Assembly: GCA_023415825.1 (NCBI GenBank)
Contig: JAEZJF010000026.1
Coordinates: 183,063-247,062 of the forward strand
Source of the DNA: Bacillota bacterium
GTDB taxonomy: Bacteria; Bacillota; Clostridia; DSM-8532
Direction of reading: 5' to 3'
DNA length: 64,000 nucleotides
Made by a program: the position numbers and the translations under genes. Below the pieces are notes generated by a model. That model ran no database searches and was not told the origin of the DNA. It saw only the letters and a program-made list of their open reading frames with translations. Within the stretch, counting starts at the first letter, position 1; each line of letters starts with the position of its first letter. Shown piece by piece: positions 8,985 to 17,492 of the stretch.

Positions 8985-9443
8985 TCATTTATAAATAACC
9001 TTCTTATAAAGCACAAAGTTCCATGAAATGATAAAAAACATAATAAGGATTTTGGGCAGATAAAGAACCGGCCAGGATCCTTCGCCGCTTATGAGCACCA
9101 GAAGATAACGGATACCCGAGAACAGCAAAATGTTGCCTACCAGCAAATTGAAGAAAAACAAAATACCATAGAGAAAAAGCTGCCGTTTAAAGTTGGTTCT
9201 GGATTTAAAGGAGAAGAACTTGTTCAAGAGAAAGTTTATCCAGAAAATGATGGTATACACAATAACATTGACTATTATCTCACTTAATGTCATTGCGTTC
9301 CTCAGTAGAATAAAAAGTGTGTATTCAATAGAAAAGGAGAAAATCCCCACAAATAAATAGCGAATAAACTGACCAAAATCTTCAGGGGTCAGGACTTTAT
9401 TGAGTATAGGGATTTTTTGAAGAAACTGCAATAATTTAGCCAT
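8985..9443 (-). CDS. GtrA family membrane protein
   Basis: The 152-residue protein has four predicted membrane helices and family-typical segments (FIRYLFVGIFSFSIEYTLF; FWINFLLNKFFSF). GtrA-like proteins are thought to flip undecaprenyl-phosphate-linked sugars across the membrane. It lies in the operon between the GT-C transferases and the GT2 synthase, completing a synthesis-flip-transfer set. The GGAGG site is 13 bases from ATG, slightly long. Confidence 0.88.
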   Translation of the reverse strand: MAKLLQFLQKIPILNKVLTPEDFGQFIRYLFVGIFSFSIEYTLFILLRNAMTLSEIIVNVIVYTIIFWINFLLNKFFSFKSRTNFKRQLFLYGILFFFNLLVGNILLFSGIRYLLVLISGEGSWPVLYLPKILIMFFIISWNFVLYKKVIYK

Positions 9444-9462
9444 GTATTATTTTAAACCTCCA

Positions 9463-11289
9463 TTACCATTCCCAGCGTGGCAGAATCCGAAGTGCATTCA
9501 AATACATACGGGGAACCTCCAGGCCTGATAGAACGGGATAATAAATGACAAACAGTATAACAAACAGGACCATGAAAACCTTGGTGGTTTTCCTTGAAAT
9601 GATGTTTTTGGTCTCCAGATGACGGAAAAGTATACCTACCATCAGGATAAGAAAAGGAACACATGAAAAATAGTGATAGATAAATGTGAGCTTACGCGGT
9701 GCTACCACCCAGGGCAGGTATTGGGATAGATATCCGATAACAGGGAATAGCAGGAACTTATTACTCTCAAGGGCTTGCTCCTTCTTATTAATGCTCCTGA
9801 TCATTAGATAAAGGGTAAAGAAGAAGGCGATAATCCCTATCCAAAACAGTAGGGGATGTCCGAAACCGGCGATTGCTGCCCCTTTGTTTTCAGGAAGAAG
9901 CGCCCCCTGATAATAAAAAATAGGGCGGATGTCCAGCGGCCATTCATACCAACTGGAGGAATAGGGGTGTGGCGAGACAACACCTTTGTGGTATTCAAAC
10001 ATGCTTTTAACGGAATCTATAACAGCCTGGACAAGGCTTTTCTGGTTTTCATGATAATCAATGGGGATGAAGGAAAGGATATAGAGCCCCACCGGAATGA
10101 GGATGAAAAAGATGACACATAAAAGACAGGTCAAATAAAAATACTTACCCAGCCACTTACCCAGTGCTCTGGATTTGAAGCTCTTTTCTGAGCTCTCACT
10201 CTTCAGCTGGATATTTAAAAGGTTGTTATAGTCGTTGTATTCATAACCTCGTGACATGAAGAATAATACCGCTAATCCAAACGCACCATAGAGTGCTATC
10301 CATTTAGTGGCAGCCCCAAGCCCCAAAGTAATACCACAAAGCAGTAAGGGTAGGAGCGACTTGAACAGGCCTTTTTCATGAGCCATGCTGTCGTAGTAGT
10401 CCAGCATGTAATAATACATCAGCATAATAAAGAATACGGTATAGCTGTCTATGGTGGCCAGACGCGTCTGGGTAAAATGCATGAAATCAAACATCATAAG
10501 GAAGGCACAGAAGAAAGCCCAGAAGCTATCCTTAAAGAACCGCTTTGCCAGGATATACATCAGGGGGATAAGCGCGGCTCCGAATAATGTGCCCATAATA
10601 CGCCAGCCAAAAGGATTCATACCGAAGATGCTGATACCAATGGCTATAATGGTTTTACCCAGAGGAGGATGGGTGTTTTCATAGAGAATATCCCGCTGCT
10701 CCAATTGTTCCAGGGCCGTACGTGGGAAATAAATCTCGTCAAAATAGGTGCTGTTGAGAACGGTAGGCCGCTCGGGAACCAGAGTCTTTTCATCAAACAG
10801 CATGTCAACTCCAGGGGTAGAGGCCTGATTTTCTATCTTGAAATCCGTTATCTGGGTTTCTCCGCTAAAAAAGCCCATCTCACGGTATTCCGCTTTATAG
10901 AACTTATCCTTATCATTTTCATTATCGGTTCTTAAGTATCGGGTGCTGATCCGAAGCTTGTCCGTTGTAATTTTATCGGTGGTATAATGCCACTTGAAAA
11001 TAGATTTCATATCAATAAAGCTGTAGGGCACAAAGCTTCCATTCTGATTCGCTTCAAGCTCCAAACTGCCGAAACAGCCCCAAGCGTCACCAAGGCCACC
11101 GAAGAGAAGAATTTTATCAAGGGTCACTTCCTTGCCGAAATCCACAACGAAGCTCTCATTGAGGTGCTCTGGCTTCCAGCCGGTTTGAGGTGCCTTGAAG
11201 GATCCCAGATTTATAAGGGCAATAGCAAGATATATGACTGTCATGATGATCATTATTTTAAAGTCGGTCTTATTTATTTTTCCGTTCAT
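9463..11289 (-). CDS. PMT-type dolichyl/polyprenyl-phosphate mannosyltransferase-like (GT39)
   Basis: This 608-residue polytopic protein has the marks of protein O-mannosyltransferases. FDEIYFPRTAL contains the catalytic Asp-Glu pair of the first extracytoplasmic loop, followed by ENTHPPLGKTII and many membrane helices. Unusually, a jelly-roll-like insert (about residues 40-150, FGKEVTLDKILLFGGLGD) sits between the first helix and the DE motif and resembles a discoidin/carbohydrate-binding fold. It should transfer a sugar from the lipid carrier to an exported acceptor. It lies four bases downstream of the gene at 11293-12600 and upstream of gtrA. Confidence 0.87.
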   Translation of the reverse strand: MNGKINKTDFKIMIIMTVIYLAIALINLGSFKAPQTGWKPEHLNESFVVDFGKEVTLDKILLFGGLGDAWGCFGSLELEANQNGSFVPYSFIDMKSIFKWHYTTDKITTDKLRISTRYLRTDNENDKDKFYKAEYREMGFFSGETQITDFKIENQASTPGVDMLFDEKTLVPERPTVLNSTYFDEIYFPRTALEQLEQRDILYENTHPPLGKTIIAIGISIFGMNPFGWRIMGTLFGAALIPLMYILAKRFFKDSFWAFFCAFLMMFDFMHFTQTRLATIDSYTVFFIMLMYYYMLDYYDSMAHEKGLFKSLLPLLLCGITLGLGAATKWIALYGAFGLAVLFFMSRGYEYNDYNNLLNIQLKSESSEKSFKSRALGKWLGKYFYLTCLLCVIFFILIPVGLYILSFIPIDYHENQKSLVQAVIDSVKSMFEYHKGVVSPHPYSSSWYEWPLDIRPIFYYQGALLPENKGAAIAGFGHPLLFWIGIIAFFFTLYLMIRSINKKEQALESNKFLLFPVIGYLSQYLPWVVAPRKLTFIYHYFSCVPFLILMVGILFRHLETKNIISRKTTKVFMVLFVILFVIYYPVLSGLEVPRMYLNALRILPRWEW

Positions 11290-11292
11290 GTC

Positions 11293-12600
11293 CTATCTCC
11301 TTGTAAGGGGATTATTAGCTATTGTTTTCTTGATGAAGGAATTATATCCCTGATAAAGAGCAAGTCCATAAGTTAACAGGGTCACAGCCGCTAAGAAAAT
11401 AGCCAGGCCATCCCATCGATCAAGCCAATATCTCTCTTCAAAAGAGATTATATACAAATAAAGATGATTAAAAAAGACACATAGGCTTAAAAGACCAGCA
11501 GTCAATAAGTGACGCCTGTCAAATACCGAGGCCAACATGATAAAAATGATGGCTGGAAGTAAATAGCGTTCATGCATCTTGGTCATAAAGAAAAAGGCGC
11601 TGAATTGTACTAAAAAGGAAAAGTAGGTGATGGCATAAAGGCTGGCTTTTCCTTTAATCAAGCAGAAGAAGGCATAGGCGAGGGCCAAAACAAGCAGAAT
11701 ATTGCCCCATGAGAAATAGGTCAGTCCCATAAAGGGGAGAGTATCCTCCTGAATCTGGCCTCCCAAAATCGTCCAGAGATTAAAGGCGTTAGCTGTAGCG
11801 TAGGGGTAGTCCTTAATGCTTCGGAAATAGAGGTCAAAAAGCCAATAAAATGGATCTAAGAACCCAGGTATCTGTCCGGCTTTATCAGTTGGAATGTAAA
11901 AGGGAAGCACCACGGCAAGATAGAGAAAAACGCCTGACAATAAGCCCGTAATGAGTCTTTTAATAAATTGAAGATCCCATTTGAAGTCTTTAAAATACAG
12001 ATACAGGACCACAGGCAGCAATAGACCGCTTTGAGGCTTGGTCAGCACCGCAATAAGAAAAAGAAGAGCGGCCAGATTATGCTTTTTATACTCAAAGAGC
12101 ACCAGCACTCCTAAAAGCATGGTAGCCGGGATTGAATCAAACTGCCCCCAAACGGAGGAATTGATGAAAACCCCCGGATTGAGAACATAGACCATCGCTA
12201 TTATCAAACCTTGTTTAGTACGGTTTACCTTATGGGAAAGCTTAAATATAAGAAATGCGCCTAAAACTTCAAATGCAACCGACCAAAGCTTGATGAAATA
12301 AATATGTAAAAGTGCCGGTAATGAAAAAAGCTTGACAATCTCACCTGTCAGCCATAGAAAGTATTGATAGAAAGGGGCATATACGATGTGGAAGCCGGAG
12401 CTTCCGTAAAGCTCTGCGGGACCCTGCTCAGTTAAATATTTACTCCATGCCACATAGCCTCCCATGTCAATGGAGTAGGAACTTATAAAGGTGATAATAA
12501 GTCTGAAAAGGAGAATGCTAGCCAGCAAAGGGAAAAAATATTTATCGTTGTATTGAATGCTTCGGCCCGTATCAAGCCTGCCGAAATCTGCTTTAGACAT
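11293..12600 (-). CDS. GT-C fold membrane glycosyltransferase
   Basis: This 435-residue multi-pass protein is the first gene of the minus-strand operon. The first outside loop carries SYSIDMGGYVAWSKYLTE with an acidic residue, and QFDSIPATMLLG follows further on. Both are typical of GT-C mannosyl/glucosyltransferases that use polyprenyl-phosphate sugars. GGAGG lies six bases before ATG 12600. It probably works with the PMT-like enzyme on the same exported glycan or glycoprotein. Acceptor and sugar are unknown. Confidence 0.8.
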   Translation of the reverse strand: MSKADFGRLDTGRSIQYNDKYFFPLLASILLFRLIITFISSYSIDMGGYVAWSKYLTEQGPAELYGSSGFHIVYAPFYQYFLWLTGEIVKLFSLPALLHIYFIKLWSVAFEVLGAFLIFKLSHKVNRTKQGLIIAMVYVLNPGVFINSSVWGQFDSIPATMLLGVLVLFEYKKHNLAALLFLIAVLTKPQSGLLLPVVLYLYFKDFKWDLQFIKRLITGLLSGVFLYLAVVLPFYIPTDKAGQIPGFLDPFYWLFDLYFRSIKDYPYATANAFNLWTILGGQIQEDTLPFMGLTYFSWGNILLVLALAYAFFCLIKGKASLYAITYFSFLVQFSAFFFMTKMHERYLLPAIIFIMLASVFDRRHLLTAGLLSLCVFFNHLYLYIISFEERYWLDRWDGLAIFLAAVTLLTYGLALYQGYNSFIKKTIANNPLTRR

Positions 12601-12640
12601 TTATACCCTCCAGAGACCCTGATAGTGTGGGACAAGTTTA

Positions 12641-12768
12641 TCGGTGCTCCTGTCAAAGAGCACCGAAATTTTGCTTAGTAGCACGTATTACCATTGTAAA
12701 CCAAAAAAACACAAAAAAAAAGCACCGATGAGGATTTACTTATAAAATAATTGCGTCCTTTGTGGTGC
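12641..12768. promoter_or_regulatory. Inverted repeats between the glycan operon and thrC
   Basis: A perfect nine-base hairpin (TCGGTGCTC / GAGCACCGA, 12641-12666) lies just upstream of the glycan operon. A second inverted pair (AGCACC at about 12720 and GGTGCT at about 12763) reuses the GCACCGA word. They may be operator half-sites or RNA structures; neither has a T run. Confidence 0.35.
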
Positions 12769-12845
12769 TATGAAATAAGGTAAATTAAATAGTTTCAATA
12801 TATAAAAGGAGGAATAAATAACTTCATAGTTATTATATCATGGAA

Positions 12846-13043
12846 GCTCTGTTTCTAATGTTACTTTTAGGTTATAAAAATATTAACAAAAGATGAACGG
12901 AAACAGAGGCGGGTTCTGTATTGCGATAAGCGACAACCTGTCTTCGATTGCATTTTTATCCACTATGGTTTATTATAAGTAGTGTTAATTGGTTATACCA
13001 CAGTTTATCAGTGGATTTTTGGCTTTTTTATGGGAGAGATAAC
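12846..13043 (+). promoter_or_regulatory. Structured leader with terminator-like hairpin upstream of thrC
   Basis: CTCTGTTTC (12847-12855) is exactly complementary to GAAACAGAG (12900-12908). Downstream, ATCCACT (12958-12964) pairs with AGTGGAT (13010-13016), followed by TTTTTGGCTTTTTT just before the thrC ribosome binding site. This looks like transcription attenuation. No T-box GGTGG sequence is present and I do not recognise a known riboswitch class. Confidence 0.45.
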
Positions 13044-14549
13044 ATGATTTTATATGAAAGCACAAGGGGCGGCAAGGAAGGGATATCCTCGGCTGAAGCT
13101 ATTAAAAAAGGCATTTCAGAAAACGGCGGTCTTTATGTTCCCCAGCAATTCGAAGGCTTGTCCTTGGAAGAGATCGGTGGTTTGGTTGACAAGTCCTATG
13201 CCCAACGGGCGGTAGATATATTAAAGCATTTTCTTGATGATTTTAGTGATGAAGAGCTTGCAGATTGTGTTACAAAGGCTTATTCCGCTGATAAGTTCAC
13301 AAGTCCGGATATTGCGCCTGTTGTGGCACTGAACGACAGCCTGCATCTTTTGGAGCTCTGGCATGGTCCTACCTGTGCCTTCAAGGACATGGCTCTTCAA
13401 ATTCTACCCCATTTTCTTGTAAAATCAATGGAAAAGACAGGAGAAAAGTGTGAAATCGTTATTTTGGTCGCAACCTCCGGTGATACGGGAAAAGCTGCTC
13501 TTGAGGGCTTTGCCGATGTGGAGGGGACCAGAATTATGGTGTTTTACCCCGATAACGGGGTCAGTGAGGTTCAAAAATACCAAATGATCACGCAAACAGG
13601 CAGAAATGTCGATGTTGTGGGTGTGAAGGGTAATTTCGATGACACTCAGACCGGTGTCAAGCAGATTTTTACCGATGAGGAATTAAAAGCCCTCATGGAA
13701 GCCCGGGGTCTTAAGTTCTCCTCGGCCAATTCCATCAACTGGGGAAGGCTAGTCCCTCAAATTGTCTACTATTTCTCGGCTTATGCGGATATGGTAAAGA
13801 ATGGCACTATTAAGCTTGGAGAAAAGGTAAATTTTGTAGTACCCACCGGTAACTTCGGCAACATCCTGGCAGGCTTCTACGCCAAGCTTATGGGCCTACC
13901 TGTCAATCGCTTTATATGCGCCTCAAATGATAACAATGTGTTGACAGACTTTATCAGAACAGGCTGCTACGATAAGCGCCGCCAGTTTGTCAAGACTATT
14001 TCACCATCCATGGACATTCTCATATCCAGCAACCTTGAAAGACTGCTCTACGAGCTTACCGATCATGACGACAAACAGGTATCGGTCTGGATGAAGCAGC
14101 TCAATGAAAAAGGGTACTACGAGGTTGGGCCAAAGGTTTTAGCCAAGCTGCAAAAGCACTTTTGGGCGGGCTGGTCCAATCAGGATGAAACCATGAAAAC
14201 TGTAGAATGCATCTACAAGGATTATCATTATGTGTCCGATACGCATACTGCAGTTGGCATTGATGTTTACGACAAGTATGTGATTACAACAGGAGATTTA
14301 ACAGCATCCATCGTTGTTTCGACGGCAAGTCCCTTTAAGTTTAATGACAGTGTATGTAAGGCGTTATTTGGGAAAAATGAAACCGAAGGAAAATCTGAGT
14401 TTGAACTTTTGGAGCTTCTTTCACAAAAAAGCAACTGGCCTGTTCCGGACGGTCTTGTAGGGCTTGACAAGAAGGACATCCGTCATAAAACTATTTGTGA
14501 AAAACAGGATATGAAAGCACTTGTAAAGAAAACCCTATCGTTGTACTGA
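13044..14549 (+). CDS. thrC: Threonine synthase
   Basis: The 501-residue protein is the usual length for the long ThrC class. It begins MILYESTRGG. The PLP lysine lies in GPTCAFKDMALQ (Lys114), and the phosphate-binding loop is in VVPTGNFGNILAGF. The enzyme converts O-phospho-homoserine to threonine in the cytoplasm. The start is ATG 13044 behind GGGAGAG; the longer reading to 12948 runs through the leader hairpins and encodes an implausible N-terminus. No other threonine genes are adjacent. Regulation by the upstream leader is likely. Confidence 0.96.
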   Translation: MILYESTRGGKEGISSAEAIKKGISENGGLYVPQQFEGLSLEEIGGLVDKSYAQRAVDILKHFLDDFSDEELADCVTKAYSADKFTSPDIAPVVALNDSLHLLELWHGPTCAFKDMALQILPHFLVKSMEKTGEKCEIVILVATSGDTGKAALEGFADVEGTRIMVFYPDNGVSEVQKYQMITQTGRNVDVVGVKGNFDDTQTGVKQIFTDEELKALMEARGLKFSSANSINWGRLVPQIVYYFSAYADMVKNGTIKLGEKVNFVVPTGNFGNILAGFYAKLMGLPVNRFICASNDNNVLTDFIRTGCYDKRRQFVKTISPSMDILISSNLERLLYELTDHDDKQVSVWMKQLNEKGYYEVGPKVLAKLQKHFWAGWSNQDETMKTVECIYKDYHYVSDTHTAVGIDVYDKYVITTGDLTASIVVSTASPFKFNDSVCKALFGKNETEGKSEFELLELLSQKSNWPVPDGLVGLDKKDIRHKTICEKQDMKALVKKTLSLY

Positions 14550-14566
14550 CATCACCGGTTACCTAT

Positions 14567-14591
14567 GAAACGTTTCCCTCAGAAACGTTTC
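14567..14591 (+). terminator. Weak terminator-like hairpin after thrC
   Basis: GAAACGTTT and AAACGTTTC pair around a seven-base loop, followed by TTTAAT. It is a modest terminator or processing hairpin between thrC and hprK. Confidence 0.45.
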
Positions 14592-14666
14592 TTTAATCAA
14601 AGATTTCGAATCGGTCCCGAGTCAGTGAAACTCGAGATTCTCGTTATAAACAGGAGTGATAAAAGG

Positions 14667-15620
14667 ATGTCTAAAAGTAATCCTCCCAATATTAAGCTCT
14701 CTAAGCTCGTATCGGAGTTCATGCTGGAAAAGCTTTATTATTTAGACGAGCATGATCAAATTTCCATATACTCTACGGACATTAATCGCCCCGGCTTGCA
14801 GCTCGCGGGCTTCTTTGAGTATTTTGGAACAGACCGTGTGCAGATTATAGGAAAGGTTGAGATGACCTACCTGGCCCAATTTGATTCTGCACAGCGTTAT
14901 CGCAGCCTTTTGGGCCTTTTCTCCACAGGGATTCCCTGCGTGGTGCTGGCCAGAGGTATGGAACCTTTTCCGGAAATGCTTCAGGTCGCAGAGGAATGCA
15001 ATGTTCCTTTTCTTCGCACAGAGGATGTAACCTCCCGCTTTAGCAGCAATCTCATTGCCTATATGAATGTTGAGCTGGCTCCCATGATCACTATGCACGG
15101 CGAGCTGGTGGAGGTTTATGGTGAAGGCGTTCTGATACTGGGTGAAAGCGGTGTCGGTAAGAGTGAAACGGCTCTGGAGCTGGTTAAGAGAGGCCATCGG
15201 CTTGTTGCGGATGATTTGGTCGAAGTGCGGCGTGTATCAAGTAAAACCCTTGTGGGTACGGCTCCCGAGATTATCCGCCATTTTGTTGAAATTCGCGGCA
15301 TCGGCATTCTCGATGTCAAATACCTCTATGGTGTGGGCTCGGTGAAAATGACCGAGAGTATTAATCTGGTCATCAACATGGAGCTGTGGAATCCTCAAAA
15401 GCATTATGAGAGGCTGGGAGCAGACGAGCTCACCACTGAAATACTGGGCATCAAGGTTTCATCCCTCACTATTCCTGTCAGGCCCGGACGTAATCTGGCC
15501 ATCATCATCGAAGTTGCGGCCATGAATAACAGGCAGAAGAAAATGGGATATAATGCGGCACAAGCTTTCACGCAAAAGATAACAAATGATATTCAGAAAA
15601 ACGCAGAGCTTTTACCATAA
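14667..15620 (+). CDS. hprK: HPr kinase/phosphorylase
   Basis: The 317-residue protein has the N-terminal HprK domain and a C-terminal kinase with Walker A GESGVGKS (159-166), the acidic VADDLVEV and the signature EIRGIGILDV. It phosphorylates Ser46 of HPr, and dephosphorylates it, to set carbon catabolite repression. I start at ATG 14667 behind AGGAGTGATAAAAGG; an upstream extension crosses the thrC hairpin. It heads the conserved hprK-murB-rapZ-yvcK-whiA cluster. Confidence 0.97.
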   Translation: MSKSNPPNIKLSKLVSEFMLEKLYYLDEHDQISIYSTDINRPGLQLAGFFEYFGTDRVQIIGKVEMTYLAQFDSAQRYRSLLGLFSTGIPCVVLARGMEPFPEMLQVAEECNVPFLRTEDVTSRFSSNLIAYMNVELAPMITMHGELVEVYGEGVLILGESGVGKSETALELVKRGHRLVADDLVEVRRVSSKTLVGTAPEIIRHFVEIRGIGILDVKYLYGVGSVKMTESINLVINMELWNPQKHYERLGADELTTEILGIKVSSLTIPVRPGRNLAIIIEVAAMNNRQKKMGYNAAQAFTQKITNDIQKNAELLP

Positions 15621-15697
15621 TTTGGTCCGTACGTGAATATATAATTCTGGACTCAACTTTCTTAAGCCTGTAAAAGGCCATCAAGGAGTGAATGTTT

Positions 15698-16612
15698 TTG
15701 CAGGAAACTGACTATTATACAGAATTGAAGGCCATTTGCAGCGAAGACGCCATTTCTACCGATGTCCCCATGAATGAGCATACCTCCATGCGAGTGGGGG
15801 GCTATGCCGATGTCATGATAACACCTCCCTCCATGGAAATGCTTCAACGTTGCATAACCTTTCTTCATGATCGCGGACTAAAGTTCCTTATCATGGGAAA
15901 CGGCTCTAACATTATTTTTCCGGATGAAGGCTATCGCGGCATTATTGTGAAGATAGGCCCCAAGCTTTCCAAAATAGAAGTTAAGGATACAATCATTGAG
16001 GCAGAGGGAGGCGCATCGCTGGCTGCTGTAGCCAACAAAGCTCTGGAACATGCTCTGACCGGTCTGGAGTTTGCATCAGGCATCCCAGGCAGTATCGGTG
16101 GCGCCGCCTACATGAACGCAGGCGCCTATGATGGCGAAATGAAGCAGGTTGTCACAGAGACGCTATGCTTGGACAGAAAGGGACGATTTGTTACCCTTAG
16201 GGGCGAAGAACATGATTTCTCCTACAGGCACAGCAGGATTCAGGACGAAGGCCTGACCTGCATACGTGTTGTCCTCCAGCTTCAGCCGGGAGACAAAAAG
16301 GCCATACAGGAAAAAATGAATGACTTGAATACACGGCGGCGGGATAAGCAGCCTTTAAATTTTCCCAGTGCGGGAAGCGTCTTCAAACGGCCGATCGGGT
16401 ATTTTGCCGGAAAGCTTATTGAAGATGCGGGGTTACGTGGCTTTTCCATTGGAGGTGCCCAGGTATCCGACAAGCATTGCGGCTTTATTGTCAATACCGG
16501 CACGGCCACATCCTCCGATGTTGTAGCGCTTATTAGGTATGTACAGAAAACGGTTTACGAAAAAACCGGCATTATGCTGGAGCCGGAAGTGAAAATCATC
16601 GGAGGGACGTAA
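15698..16612 (+). CDS. murB: UDP-N-acetylenolpyruvoylglucosamine reductase
   Basis: MurB makes UDP-N-acetylmuramate for peptidoglycan, using FAD and NADPH. The protein has the FAD-binding stretch (GNGSNIIFPDEGYRG), SGIPGSIGGAAYMNAGAY, and the type II layout with the catalytic Ser in PSAGSVFKRP and a C-terminal Glu (LEPEVKIIGG). AAGGAG lies nine bases before TTG 15698 but only three before ATG 15692, so the TTG start is preferred. rapZ follows after four bases. Confidence 0.96.
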   Translation: MQETDYYTELKAICSEDAISTDVPMNEHTSMRVGGYADVMITPPSMEMLQRCITFLHDRGLKFLIMGNGSNIIFPDEGYRGIIVKIGPKLSKIEVKDTIIEAEGGASLAAVANKALEHALTGLEFASGIPGSIGGAAYMNAGAYDGEMKQVVTETLCLDRKGRFVTLRGEEHDFSYRHSRIQDEGLTCIRVVLQLQPGDKKAIQEKMNDLNTRRRDKQPLNFPSAGSVFKRPIGYFAGKLIEDAGLRGFSIGGAQVSDKHCGFIVNTGTATSSDVVALIRYVQKTVYEKTGIMLEPEVKIIGGT

Positions 16613-16616
16613 AGCT

Positions 16617-17492
16617 ATGGAATTTCTCATTATCACAGGTATGTCCGGCGCTGGAAAAAGCCTGTGTGTAAAGTACTTTGAGGATATAGGCTACTTTTGT
16701 GTGGACAATCTGCCACCTTCCCTTATTCCTAAATTTGCGGAGATGACTTTCCAGGGAAAGTCCAATATACAAAAAATTGCTTTGATTATCGATATTCGGG
16801 GAGGGGCCATGTTCCTTGACCTTATGCCCGCTCTTCAAACTCTCTCCGAGATGAATATTCAGTATAAAATTTTGTTTTTAGATGCATCGGACGCAGTACT
16901 TATCAAACGATTTAAAGAGTCCCGCCGTATGCATCCGCTTTCCCAGGATGGGCGCGTTGCCGACGGAATACAAGAAGAAAAACGTATTTTGCAGCCTGTC
17001 AAGGATAAAGCCGACTATATTATCGATACCTCCAACCTCATGCCCAGGCAGCTTAAGGAGGAGATTGTCAATCTCTTTGTAGAAGGCAAAACCTTTAAAG
17101 GACTTATTGTCAGTATTGAGTCCTTTGGCTTTAAATACGGCATTCCCATGGATTGTGACCTTGTTTTTGATGTGCGTTTTATTCCAAATCCCTACTATAT
17201 TCCTGAGCTCAAACCTAAAACCGGTATGGATGATGATGTTAAGGACTATGTCATGAGTTTTTCCGAAAGCAAGATCTTTTTAAATAAGCTTGCTGAGATG
17301 ATAAATTTCCTTTTGCCCCAATACGTCAAGGAGGGGAAAAGTCAGCTGGTGGTGGGTATTGGCTGTACAGGCGGCAAGCACCGTTCTGTAACCATAGCCG
17401 GTGAGCTCTATGCAAAGCTGAAGCAATGGGATGTCAGCGTAGTCCTTGAACATCGGGATATTGAGCGGGATGACAAAGGAGGCTCGCCATGA
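16617..17492 (+). CDS. rapZ: RapZ/YvcJ-family nucleotide-binding protein
   Basis: The 291-residue protein has Walker A GMSGAGKS (8-15) and the C-terminal GCTGGKHRSVTIAGEL motif of the family. In enterobacteria RapZ controls glucosamine-6-phosphate synthase mRNA. In B. subtilis YvcJ is a GTP/ATP hydrolase linked to competence and envelope sugar supply. Its place between murB and yvcK is strongly conserved in Firmicutes. It overlaps yvcK by four bases (ATGA), indicating translational coupling. Confidence 0.96.
   Translation: MEFLIITGMSGAGKSLCVKYFEDIGYFCVDNLPPSLIPKFAEMTFQGKSNIQKIALIIDIRGGAMFLDLMPALQTLSEMNIQYKILFLDASDAVLIKRFKESRRMHPLSQDGRVADGIQEEKRILQPVKDKADYIIDTSNLMPRQLKEEIVNLFVEGKTFKGLIVSIESFGFKYGIPMDCDLVFDVRFIPNPYYIPELKPKTGMDDDVKDYVMSFSESKIFLNKLAEMINFLLPQYVKEGKSQLVVGIGCTGGKHRSVTIAGELYAKLKQWDVSVVLEHRDIERDDKGGSP

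Noticed and set aside
12948..13043. N-terminal extension of threonine synthase
   Set aside because: It runs through the leader hairpin and T-rich tail, has no ribosome binding site, and ThrC proteins begin at MxxYxSTRG.
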